Source of the DNA: JBAROU01 sp049642385
Lineage (GTDB): Bacteria > Chloroflexota > Dehalococcoidia > DSTF01 > RBG-16-68-14
Direction: 5' to 3'
DNA length: 6,899 nt
NCBI GenBank assembly: GCA_049642385.1
Contig: JBAROU010000235.1
Coordinates: forward strand, 1 to 6,899
The notes below the pieces were generated by a model. It made no database searches, was not told the origin of the DNA, and saw only the letters and a list, made by a program, of their open reading frames with translations. Positions 1 through 5,275 of the stretch are shown piece by piece. Each line of letters starts with the position of its first letter. The first letter of the stretch is position 1. A program made the translations under genes and the position numbers.

Positions 1-2
1 GG

Positions 3-431
3 GCTTGTCAGCGAGAGAAGGCCAATAAAGGCCACATCCTCTTTGTCTTTGACGATGAGGAGCGAGAGAGAATGCGCTTCACGGACTTGGTTTCTAGACC
101 GCCAGCCTGGAGCGATCGGTACTACGAACGGAGCAAGGGGCAAGATCAACTCGATCAGGTGATTGACGTGCCCTATTTTGCGGACTCCAGAAAGGTGGCG
201 CTCATTCAGTTGGCGGACTTCATGGGCTTCTTCCTCAGACGTTTCGCCGAAATGAAAGAGGGGTTCGTGCCCGCAAAGTACCCAGACGAAGAAAAGCGCG
301 TTAGTGGATGGATGTCCCAGCTCGCAGCTAGATCAATCGGTAGGCAGTTCATCTATCCACGAACTAAGCGAGAGTTTGCGGCTGATCTATTTTGGAACTA
401 CGCGCCTCCATCAATCCGTGAGCTCGGATGA
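3..431 (+). CDS. DUF3800 domain protein, 3' part (5' end outside window)
   Basis: The reading frame is open from the first bases of the window, so the gene starts further upstream and the ATG at 72 is internal. The visible 142 residues match the C-terminal half of DUF3800 proteins. There is a beta strand ending in acidic residues (HILFVFDDEERERM, residues 11-24), then VIDVPYFADS (53-62), then the hallmark QLADF (69-73) followed by a hydrophobic helix and RRF. DUF3800 proteins have no settled biochemical role; they are often found near mobile elements and in defence-rich regions, and the conserved Asp residues suggest a metal-dependent nuclease-like fold. The latter is family inference, not shown here. 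The stop is TGA at 429-431. Base composition looks less GC-rich than the genes from 541 onward, which fits an accessory gene. The family call is good; the function is unknown. Confidence 0.8.
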   Translation, partial: ACQREKANKGHILFVFDDEERERMRFTDLVSRPPAWSDRYYERSKGQDQLDQVIDVPYFADSRKVALIQLADFMGFFLRRFAEMKEGFVPAKYPDEEKRVSGWMSQLAARSIGRQFIYPRTKREFAADLFWNYAPPSIRELG

Positions 432-540
432 TGCTCAGTAACGCAGTGCCTCGCCTGATCAGGAAACGCCAGAGCGCGAGCCTGGGGCGCAATAGCAGAC
501 AGATGGGCATGAACCTGAACCTTGAGAACAAGGAGCCGCT

Positions 541-813
541 ATGACGGATACCAGGGAAGTCACGATCCGCCTACAGGAGGAGATCCTGCCGCCCCACGAC
601 CCGGCGCACGGCACGCAGCACCAGATGGTGCGACGCCAGCTCAGCTTCGAGCTGGCGGACGGCCGGGCGCAGTGGGAACAGACCGACTACGGCCATCCAG
701 GCCGCTTCAACCCGTGGGACCCGCGCGGCATCGACGCGAAGCTCCAGCCGAAGACCGCCCGGCTGCGGGCAGCCGCGGAGGCGATCGGTGCGCTGCTGGG
801 TGCGGCGAGCTAA
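541..813 (+). CDS. Small hypothetical protein (90 aa)
   Basis: I do not recognise this family. It has an ATG start preceded by AGGAG at 531-535 with a 5-nt spacer, a good ribosome binding site. The protein is soluble, with no signal peptide or membrane segment. It has an N-terminal beta-like stretch (TREVTIRLQEEIL), a polar middle rich in His, Gln, Trp and Pro (DYGHPGRFNPWDPRG, about residues 55-69), and an Ala/Leu-rich C-terminal helix (about 74-90). Codon third positions are strongly G/C, as in the surrounding chromosomal genes. Its TAA stop (811-813) overlaps the TAG stop of the opposing PAP2 gene by four bases. A longer ORF in another frame (522-884) is Arg/Pro-rich and looks like a shadow. 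The gene is probably real; the function is unknown. Confidence 0.65.
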   Translation: MTDTREVTIRLQEEILPPHDPAHGTQHQMVRRQLSFELADGRAQWEQTDYGHPGRFNPWDPRGIDAKLQPKTARLRAAAEAIGALLGAAS

Positions 814-1679
814 CCGCTCGGCTGGAGAGTAAGAGCCCGGGACGGATCACGCGAAACGCGCTGCAGGGCCATCGCCACGAATAGCGCAAAGAGAGCGATC
901 GAGGCGCCAGCGAGACCATCTAAGATGTAATGGTTCGCGGTGACGACGATGCTGGCGAACATGAGCACGGGCAGCATCGCGCCAAACACCTTCGCAAACG
1001 CGCCCGACCCGACGCGAAAGATCGCGATGCCAACGAGGAGATTCCAACCGAAGTGGAGGCTGGGCATCGCGGCGTACTGGTTGACGAACGCGGGTGGCTG
1101 AAGCACGCGGTACGCCTGCGAGCGTTCCGCGACCGTATCGACAAAGCCCCACGTCTCCATAAAGCGCGGCGGCGCGAGCGGGAAGAGTGAGAAGATGACA
1201 AGGCCGATCGCCCCAGAGATGATGAAGGCATTTCGGTAGACTGGGTACGATTCGCGGTGAAGGAAGAAGAGCCAGAGCGCGGAGAACACGATCACTGGCC
1301 AGTGTCCCCAGATGTAGACCCAGTTCGCCAATGTGACGCCGAAGTTCACGTGCATGATGACATGCTGGATTCGGGGCTCCAAAAAGAGGTTTACCGCATC
1401 TTCGAATTCGATCAACTTCGCGGCGCGCCCAACGGCTTCCGCTTCACGCCCCTGGACCATCCCACGCACCATGAAGTAGGCGAAATACCCGGGTACGACG
1501 ATGAGGATCTCGCTCGCCAGCTGAAGCAACGTGACGTTCGTTTTGCGTTGCAGCCACACGACCAGGACGATGGCGCCCAAGCCGATGAGGGGCCAGCGCG
1601 ACCACAAGGCCGTATTTACGTCGAATGCCAGGAGGCCGACTGTGATTAGCGCCGAGGTTGTAGTTGCGATGACGACCAT
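810..1679 (-). CDS. PAP2-superfamily membrane protein, inositol-phosphotransferase (Aur1/Ipt1)-like
   Basis: This is a 289-residue polytopic membrane protein with hydrophobic segments near residues 8-20, 30-43, 55-72, 112-140, 150-168, 210-222, 230-247 and 257-272. The PAP2/Aur1-type catalytic motifs are intact and in order: FPLAPPR (166-172), AAMPSLHFGW (203-212, with the conserved His209), and TANHYILD (247-254, with His250 and Asp254). Enzymes of this type either remove phosphate from lipid phosphates or transfer phospho-inositol/phospho-alcohol head groups to lipids at the membrane. The substrate cannot be read from the sequence. The APPR plus PSLHFGW pattern favours the PAP2_3 (Aur1-like) branch over undecaprenyl-pyrophosphate phosphatase. 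The ATG at 1679 has GAGAGG eight bases upstream (1688-1693). A plausible promoter lies at 1715-1743, so it may be transcribed apart from the metallo-hydrolase gene 104 bp upstream. Confidence 0.9.
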   Translation of the reverse strand: MVVIATTTSALITVGLLAFDVNTALWSRWPLIGLGAIVLVVWLQRKTNVTLLQLASEILIVVPGYFAYFMVRGMVQGREAEAVGRAAKLIEFEDAVNLFLEPRIQHVIMHVNFGVTLANWVYIWGHWPVIVFSALWLFFLHRESYPVYRNAFIISGAIGLVIFSLFPLAPPRFMETWGFVDTVAERSQAYRVLQPPAFVNQYAAMPSLHFGWNLLVGIAIFRVGSGAFAKVFGAMLPVLMFASIVVTANHYILDGLAGASIALFALFVAMALQRVSRDPSRALTLQPSG

Positions 1680-1714
1680 GCCCCGCTACCTCTCGCTGGC
1701 TCGTTGCCCGATAG

Positions 1715-1743
1715 AGCATAGCTAAGCAGAGCGCCCTGGTCAG
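1715..1743 (-). promoter_or_regulatory. Candidate sigma70-type promoter for the PAP2 gene
   Basis: Reading the minus strand, CTGACC (1743-1738) and TATGCT (1720-1715) are separated by 17 bases. This would place the transcript start near 1708 and leave a leader of about 29 nt that includes the ribosome binding site. The -10 hexamer is identical to the one proposed for the CADD gene. The -35 match is moderate. This is a pattern-based call only. Confidence 0.35.
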
Positions 1744-1783
1744 TCGCAAGCCTACGAGAACAGCTTCGTAACGCGGGAAGGCG

Positions 1784-2518
1784 CTATAGGCTGAGTCCCG
1801 CCAGGTCTTCGGCGAGGAGCGTGTTCTCGATGTCGAGGGCGGGCGCGCCGGCGTCCAAGTGCGTGAGGACGAACGTCGGCGTCGGGCCCAGGCGGCGGCG
1901 CAGCTCTCTGATGTCGTCCAGGTTCATGTGCAGGCTGCTGGGCCGTTCCCAGTTGGAACACTCGACGACGAAGACGTCGGCGCCTTCGGCCAACTCGACG
2001 AGCGCGTCGCAGAGCATGCTGTCACCGGAGTAGGCGAGCGTTCGACCTCCAACCTCGATGCGCAAGCCGAAGCACTCGAGATCCGCCGAATGCACCACCG
2101 AGCGCCCAAGGTACGTGAGGTTTCCGAACGTACCGGTGGCGCCGTCGCCCAGCTCCACGAAGCGCAGGTCATACGAGCGATCGTCGTCCATAAGGCTGGG
2201 ATACGCCGCGTCCGTCACGGCGCGGAGGCGTTCCTCAATGCCGGGCGGGCCGAGGATCGTGAAGTCGCGCTCACGCTTTGTCCGCTCGTCGTACTCCAGG
2301 ATCAAAAACGGCAGACCAAGGAAGTGATCGGCATGGAAGTGACTAACGAACACGCACTCGATTTCGTCGAGCGCAACACCGGCGCGCTTGAGGTGAGGCT
2401 GCACGGTAGGCGCTGCGTCGAAGAGGTAGCGATCGTTGAGGAGGAAGCTGCTCCAGTAGCGCCCTGTCGCGAAGGCGTTGCCCGAACCCAGGAAGAGTAG
2501 GTCGAGGGGCGCGCCCAC
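1784..2518 (-). CDS. RNase Z-like metallo-beta-lactamase-fold hydrolase
   Basis: This 244-residue cytoplasmic protein has the full set of MBL-fold dinuclear zinc ligands: H60-x-H62-x-D64-H65 (SHFHADHFLGLP), H143 (VVHSAD), D166 (YSGDS) and H220 (LTHLD). The LFLGSGNAF opening, the SHFHADHF motif and the SGDS strand resemble ribonuclease Z and related phosphodiesterases. At 244 residues it is shorter than typical RNase Z (about 300), and I cannot identify the tRNA-binding flexible arm, so tRNA 3' processing should not be assumed. A small-molecule or cyclic phosphodiesterase is as likely. The start is GTG at 2518, one base after the TAG stop of the upstream MBL gene. There is no clear ribosome binding site, which points to translational coupling. 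It is the last gene of the CADD-PAS-MBL-MBL cluster. The family is secure; the substrate is unknown. Confidence 0.85.
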   Translation of the reverse strand: MGAPLDLLFLGSGNAFATGRYWSSFLLNDRYLFDAAPTVQPHLKRAGVALDEIECVFVSHFHADHFLGLPFLILEYDERTKRERDFTILGPPGIEERLRAVTDAAYPSLMDDDRSYDLRFVELGDGATGTFGNLTYLGRSVVHSADLECFGLRIEVGGRTLAYSGDSMLCDALVELAEGADVFVVECSNWERPSSLHMNLDDIRELRRRLGPTPTFVLTHLDAGAPALDIENTLLAEDLAGLSL

Positions 2519-2519
2519 G

Positions 2520-3362
2520 CTAGCCCGCGAGCTGGAGCGTCGCGCCTTCGGTGCCGGCGATCAGCTCGAAGCGGGGCCGGCACTGCTTCCGCGCGTCGTC
2601 CATCAGGGCATCGAGGACGTTATCGGAGTGACTCGGGTCGTGGTGGAATGCGACGAGGCGTTTGACGCCAGCGGAGGCGGCGAATGCGAGCGCGTGCGAG
2701 ATGGCGCTGTGGCCCCACCCGATATGCTCCGGATATTCAGCCGAGCTGTACTGGGCATCGTGGATGAGCAGGTCGACGCCTGCGGCCAGGTCAAACCCTG
2801 ACGTCCACTCAGGATCGATGGGTACGTTCGCCCAGCCCAGCGCGGGCTCGTGGTCCGGCAGATAGGTCATGGCTGTGTCGCCTTCCGTGATGCGGTAGCC
2901 GAGCGTTGCACCCGGGTGGCAAACGAAGTCGGCGCGCACCCGCAGCGGGCCGACCTCGAACTCGCCGGGCGCGACCTGGTGGAGGCTGAGGCTGCATGGC
3001 AGATCGCGCAGGGGCACCGGGAACAGCGGCGGCGAGAGGTACTTCGCCAGGCGCGCCTCCAGGTCGAGGCCGTTGGAGGACGGCCCCCAGATGTGCACCT
3101 CAAGATCGGGCTCGTAAAGCGGTTGGAAGAAGCCCAGCCCCTGGATGTGGTCCATGTGGAGATGCGTCAGCAGGATATCGATCCGCTTGGTCTCCTCACC
3201 GACCGTGCGGCCCAAGCGGCGGATGCCGGTACCCGCATCGAGAACGAGCAACTCACCTTCCGGACCGCGCAGCTCGACGCACGACGTGTTGCCGCCGTAG
3301 CGGACGTTCTCCGGGCCAGCGCTGGGCAGCGAACCGCGTGTACCCCAGAGCGTGATCCTCAC
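2520..3362 (-). CDS. MBL-fold metallo-hydrolase of the 'WGTRGS' type (phosphodiesterase-like)
   Basis: From the GTG at 3362 this encodes 280 residues beginning with the family N-terminus, MRITLWGTRGSLP, then RYGGNTSCVE (21-30). Metal ligands are H67-x-H69-x-D71-H72 (THLHMDHIQG), H149, D170 (YLPDHEP) and the late pair H240-H241-D242-P; HDAQYS (201-206) and GWGHS (215-219) are also typical of this group. A longer in-frame ORF begins at 3455, but its 31 extra residues are low-complexity, lie inside the PAS gene, and precede the conserved MRITLWGTRGS start, so I use 3362. The GTG overlaps the TGA stop of the PAS gene as GTGA, a coupling arrangement. Relatives are annotated as MBL hydrolases near PhnP/RNase Z; a cyclic phosphodiesterase or other phosphoester activity is likely but unproven. 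Confidence 0.88.
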   Translation of the reverse strand: MRITLWGTRGSLPSAGPENVRYGGNTSCVELRGPEGELLVLDAGTGIRRLGRTVGEETKRIDILLTHLHMDHIQGLGFFQPLYEPDLEVHIWGPSSNGLDLEARLAKYLSPPLFPVPLRDLPCSLSLHQVAPGEFEVGPLRVRADFVCHPGATLGYRITEGDTAMTYLPDHEPALGWANVPIDPEWTSGFDLAAGVDLLIHDAQYSSAEYPEHIGWGHSAISHALAFAASAGVKRLVAFHHDPSHSDNVLDALMDDARKQCRPRFELIAGTEGATLQLAG

Positions 3363-3754
3363 GATTGATCCGCCTCCCAGAAGATAGCGACGGCGCCCAG
3401 ATGGCGTCCGGCTTGGCCTTCCAAGGGCAGTGCGGTCACCTCCACTTTCCTCCAAACGTTGTCGAAGCCGCGGAAGCGGAGCGCCGCATGAGCGGGCCGT
3501 CGTTCCCGCACGGCGATGGCGATGGGCAGCGCCTCCGAGGGCAGTGGTTCGCCATCCTCTGTTGTCGTACTGAAGGTCCCAGCGAGGTCATCGATCGAGA
3601 CCTTGCCCGCTTCGTCGTAACGACGGCCCAGCAGATGGGCCGTGGCTTCATTGTAGTACAACAGCTTGCCATCACTTCCCACCAGAAAGATCGGCATACT
3701 GAGATAGCTCGCCAGCTGGCGAAGCAGGATCAGCTCGAGTTCTTGTTGGGCCAC
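3359..3754 (-). CDS. Single PAS-domain protein
   Basis: This 131-residue soluble protein consists almost entirely of one PAS fold. An N-terminal helix (ELELILLRQLASYLSM, about 5-20) is followed by PIFLVGSDGKLLYYNEATAHLLGR, the classic first PAS strands and helix. The second half ends with EVTALPLEGQAGRHLGAVAIFWE, the last strands. No kinase, cyclase, GGDEF or DNA-binding domain is attached, so it is a stand-alone sensor or ligand-binding module. No obvious heme or flavin ligand motif is seen. The start is GTG at 3754; no in-frame ATG, GTG or TTG lies between it and the preceding stop at 3821-3823, and no strong ribosome binding site is visible. It sits 66 bp after the CADD gene, and its TGA overlaps the GTG start of the next MBL gene. 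That intimate overlap suggests the PAS protein and the hydrolase work together. Confidence 0.85.
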   Translation of the reverse strand: MAQQELELILLRQLASYLSMPIFLVGSDGKLLYYNEATAHLLGRRYDEAGKVSIDDLAGTFSTTTEDGEPLPSEALPIAIAVRERRPAHAALRFRGFDNVWRKVEVTALPLEGQAGRHLGAVAIFWEADQS

Positions 3755-3820
3755 GATACCACCAGCTGCGAGAGGCTCTTGGCCAGGCTCGCAGAAACCT
3801 CCGGGAGAACGTCGGGCGCT

Positions 3821-4510
3821 TTAGTTGGCTGACCGATTCGCTACCGTGACGCCATACACGCCGTCCAGGAAGCCCCAGAGCGCATCTACCGAGCGCTGGG
3901 CGGCGTCGCGGGCGCGCTCGCGGTCGTCCTGGCCGTAGCGCTCGACAAAGCTGCGCCCTACTTCGGCGTGCCATTCGTCCGCACCAATGTGTACGGTGAA
4001 AAACTGGTGGCCGCGCTCGTTGTCGATGCCGTAGAAATCGCGCAGGCCGGCGATCTTCGTCTTCGCAACTTCGGGTACCTGCGATTCGTAGCAGTAGAGC
4101 GCGGTGGCGCCCTCCACGAACGAGCCGCTCTTGGTAACGTCGCGGAATGTCTCGACGAGACGCAGCGTTTCGGGCAGCGGCTCGCTCGTGATGATCTCCT
4201 CTCGCGACAGGCCGAGCGCTTCGCCGAAGCGGAGCCACAGCTCAGGGTGGTTCTCTTCGCCGCGCTCCTCTTCGATCAAGTTCTCCAGCAGCTCCTGTCG
4301 ATCGCCCTGGTCGGGGCAGTTGGCATGGGCGGCGCTGACGTACTGCGGGAACGCCAGTACATGGTGGTAGTACTGCTGCGCATAGCAACGCAGATCGTCG
4401 AGGGTGAGCTCGCCGGCTTGCCAGGCCTGGTAGAACGGGTGCTTCAGCAGACTGCGCTCCTCGATCAGGCCGTCGATCTCGTCCGCGATGGACATCCCTG
4501 CGATGGTCAT
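3821..4510 (-). CDS. CADD-family di-metal oxygenase, probable self-sacrificing p-aminobenzoate synthase
   Basis: This 229-residue all-helical protein belongs to the TenA/PqqC-like heme-oxygenase fold, CADD branch. The start at 4510 is chosen because AAGGAG (4521-4526) lies ten bases upstream; a longer frame from 4588 adds 26 unlikely residues. With this start the proposed metal ligands of Chlamydia CT610 fall at identical numbers: E81, H88, E142, H174, D178 and H181. So do the residues implicated there in forming p-aminobenzoate from the enzyme's own side chain: Y27 (HPFYQAW), Y43 (RCYAQQYY) and K152. CT610 numbering is from memory. In that system the enzyme uses O2 and an Fe/Mn centre to cleave its own tyrosine and donate the ring, with lysine as the likely amine source, replacing PabABC for folate. 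A thiaminase (TenA) role is unlikely because the di-metal set is complete. It is the first gene of the cluster with PAS and two MBL genes. Confidence 0.9.
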   Translation of the reverse strand: MTIAGMSIADEIDGLIEERSLLKHPFYQAWQAGELTLDDLRCYAQQYYHHVLAFPQYVSAAHANCPDQGDRQELLENLIEEERGEENHPELWLRFGEALGLSREEIITSEPLPETLRLVETFRDVTKSGSFVEGATALYCYESQVPEVAKTKIAGLRDFYGIDNERGHQFFTVHIGADEWHAEVGRSFVERYGQDDRERARDAAQRSVDALWGFLDGVYGVTVANRSAN

Positions 4511-4520
4511 TCGGGCAACT

Positions 4521-4526
4521 CTCCTT
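4521..4526 (-). promoter_or_regulatory. Ribosome binding site fixing the CADD start
   Basis: The minus strand reads AAGGAG here, ten bases before the ATG at 4510. No comparable site precedes the longer candidate start at 4588, so this decides the start. It also places Y27, Y43 and K152 at the family's standard numbers. Confidence 0.75.
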
Positions 4527-4545
4527 ACGTTTAGGCTGTGCGCGG

Positions 4546-4575
4546 AGCATAGCGCATCCCCGCGGCGCGCGTAAA
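4546..4575 (-). promoter_or_regulatory. Candidate sigma70-type promoter for the CADD-PAS-MBL-MBL cluster
   Basis: On the minus strand, TTTACG (4575-4570) and TATGCT (4551-4546) are 18 bases apart. They lie just downstream of the lipoprotein terminator hairpin (4600-4631) and upstream of the CADD ribosome binding site. A start near 4538 would give a leader of about 28 nt. This position overlaps the rejected N-terminal extension of the CADD gene, which supports the shorter protein. It is a pattern-based call. Confidence 0.4.
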
Positions 4576-4599
4576 GGGAGCGCCTCACACAGGAAACGA

Positions 4600-4631
4600 G
4601 CAGGCGAGCCGCGGAGGATCGGCTCGCCTGC
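4600..4631 (-). terminator. Intrinsic terminator after the small lipoprotein gene
   Basis: GCAGGCGAGCC (4600-4610) and GGCTCGCCTGC (4621-4631) form a perfect 11-bp GC-rich stem with a 10-base loop. On the minus strand the stem is followed by TCGTTTCC, a short T-containing tail; on the plus strand there is no T run. It lies 24 bp past the lipoprotein stop and before the CADD promoter, so it separates the two units. The weak T tract lowers certainty about its strength. Confidence 0.65.
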
Positions 4632-4654
4632 GGGGTCTCAAGGGGTCGTGGGGG

Positions 4655-4801
4655 TTAGGGTGCGGGGGTCAGGTCTCCCGGCGCTACGGTCGCGGTGCCG
4701 CCGTTGTCATTCTTGTTGTCATCGCCACAGGCGCCGCTCAGAAGGGCGCCGAAGACGATGAATGTGGCACCCAGACCAAGGATGATTCGCTTGGGTAGCA
4801 T
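4655..4801 (-). CDS. Small secreted lipoprotein (48 aa)
   Basis: A short protein that simple length filters would miss. The ATG at 4801 has a near-perfect GGAGG ribosome binding site (4807-4811) with a 5-nt spacer. The N-terminus is a lipoprotein signal: a basic n-region (MLPKR), a hydrophobic core (IILGLGATFIVFGALL, about residues 6-21) and the lipobox LSGAC, with Cys25 as the lipid-modified residue. The mature part is only about 24 residues, with an Asp/Asn-rich stretch (GDDNKNDNGG) and a Pro/Ala/Thr tail ending at TAA (4655-4657). It would be anchored on the outer face of the cytoplasmic membrane. I cannot assign a function. It is the first convincing gene downstream of the c-di-AMP riboswitch and terminator at 4981-5136, and it is followed by its own terminator, so it appears to be a single-gene, riboswitch-controlled unit. 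Confidence 0.72.
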   Translation of the reverse strand: MLPKRIILGLGATFIVFGALLSGACGDDNKNDNGGTATVAPGDLTPAP

Positions 4802-4806
4802 GGTTA

Positions 4807-4811
4807 CCTCC
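4807..4811 (-). promoter_or_regulatory. Strong ribosome binding site of the small lipoprotein
   Basis: The minus strand reads GGGAGGT, containing GGAGG five bases before the ATG at 4801. It is among the best anti-16S matches in the window and is a main reason for accepting the 48-codon gene. The stop codon of a doubtful upstream ORF (4804-5007) lies inside and just after it. Confidence 0.7.
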
Positions 4812-4980
4812 CTTCAGCTGGAGCCTTGATCGTACAATCCGCAGGCGCGACCACGGATCGTCCTGCCTCCGCCAGAACGAAGCGGTCGTTGTGCGGGATA
4901 ATGTCGGGACTGTTGTGCGAGGGTCGCGCCAACCCAATGGGCGCGGTCGCTCCTTCGACTGCGCCGTCGCTCGGTTCGCG

Positions 4981-5019
4981 GATAAACAATAAGGGCCGAT
5001 CCATCATTAACCGGCCCTT
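4981..5019 (-). terminator. Intrinsic terminator, expression platform of the c-di-AMP riboswitch
   Basis: AAGGGCCG (5019-5012) pairs perfectly with CGGCCCTT (4998-4991). Three further pairs (G5011-T4999, T5010-A5000, T5009-G5001) shrink the loop to about seven bases. The stem is followed on the minus strand by ATTGTTTATC, a T-rich tail. It starts three bases after the 3' strand of riboswitch stem P1 (5022-5026), the usual layout of a terminator-type switch. By the known behaviour of this class, ligand binding is expected to favour termination; the direction is inferred. Two ATG triplets sit in the loop (5007-5002). Confidence 0.82.
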
Positions 5020-5021
5020 CG

Positions 5022-5136
5022 ACGCCTGCGGGGTTAGCTGACGGGTTAGGGTGGAAGGTTCACCCTCTCCTCCGAAGAGGAGTTCACCCCAGAATGTGGT
5101 TCCCCCGTCTCCCTCTCACGAGAAGGAGTTCGGCGT
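5022..5136 (-). promoter_or_regulatory. c-di-AMP riboswitch (ydaO/yuaA class) aptamer
   Basis: The minus strand carries the conserved blocks of this class in order. P1 is ACGCC (5136-5132) pairing with GGCGT (5026-5022). A hairpin with a C/T-rich 5' arm (5128-5121) pairs with 5116-5109. Next come GGGGGAACC (5106-5098), GGGGTGAA (5090-5083), a hairpin CTCCTC-TTCG-GAGGAG (5082-5067) with a UUCG tetraloop, GGGTGAACC (5065-5057) and CCCGTCAGCTAACC (5045-5032). The spacing and the CGTCAGCTAAC block are diagnostic. The aptamer senses cyclic di-AMP, a signal linked to cell-wall and potassium/osmotic control. It lies between a strong promoter and an intrinsic terminator; the first convincing gene downstream encodes a 48-residue lipoprotein. 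Confidence 0.93.
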
Positions 5137-5158
5137 ATCCAAAACTAGGTTACCTGTG

Positions 5159-5188
5159 ATCGTAAGGAGCATGGCGAGGCGCTGTCAA
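5159..5188 (-). promoter_or_regulatory. Sigma70-type promoter of the riboswitch unit
   Basis: On the minus strand a perfect TTGACA -35 (5188-5183) is separated by 18 bases from TACGAT (5164-5159). Transcription would start near 5152, about 16 nt before P1 of the riboswitch. The position relative to the aptamer and the consensus -35 make this the best promoter in the window. Confidence 0.65.
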
Positions 5189-5275
5189 TAGCCACGACGC
5201 GTTCGGCCGCCGAGAGCGCAGGTTCAGCGAAAGCTTCGCGGTCAAGTTTCTGCCGCTTCGGTTTGGCCTCGCCGG

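Larger units (their letters stand above)
4804..5275. other. Long intergenic stretch between the sulfurtransferase and the small lipoprotein
   Basis: Besides the promoter, riboswitch and terminator listed separately, 5192-5275 shows nothing I can name, and 4802-4980 has no recognised gene. A 67-codon minus-strand ORF (4804-5007) opens in the terminator loop without a ribosome binding site and ends two bases before the lipoprotein ATG. I leave it uncalled. The 4802-4980 part may be a long leader, a decayed gene or a small unknown coding region. Confidence 0.5.

Noticed and set aside
522..884. 120-codon plus-strand ORF overlapping the small gene at 541
   Set aside because: Pro/Arg/Ala-rich, no ribosome binding site, and it runs into the opposing PAP2 gene; the 541 frame has a good ribosome binding site and balanced composition.
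1753..1770. Weak hairpin (TACGA/TCGTA) between the MBL and PAP2 genes as a terminator
   Set aside because: Only five base pairs and no T tract on either strand.
1859..2500. 213-codon plus-strand ORF opposite the first MBL gene
   Set aside because: Antisense shadow with charged low-information sequence; the minus-strand frame has all zinc ligands.
3363..3455. 31-residue N-terminal extension of the WGTRGS metallo-hydrolase
   Set aside because: It lies inside the PAS coding frame, is low-complexity, and the family begins at MRITLWGTRGS, matching the GTG at 3362.
3755..3840. Alternative minus-strand frame reading APDVLPEVSASLAKSLSQLV just before the PAS gene, hinting at a frameshifted PAS N-terminus
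   Set aside because: It has no usable start codon and would need an indel to join the PAS frame; the protein from GTG 3754 already begins close to the conserved PAS helix, so coincidence is more likely.
3672..4238. 188-codon minus-strand ORF overlapping CADD and PAS genes
   Set aside because: Arg-rich shadow in a different frame, spanning two well-supported genes.
4511..4588. 26-residue N-terminal extension of the CADD protein
   Set aside because: No ribosome binding site, an Arg-rich sequence, overlap with a candidate promoter, and the shorter start gives the family's residue numbering.
5041..5120. Short palindromes (CTCCTC-GAGGAG and similar) first read as dispersed intergenic repeats
   Set aside because: They are the internal hairpins of the c-di-AMP riboswitch read on the opposite strand.
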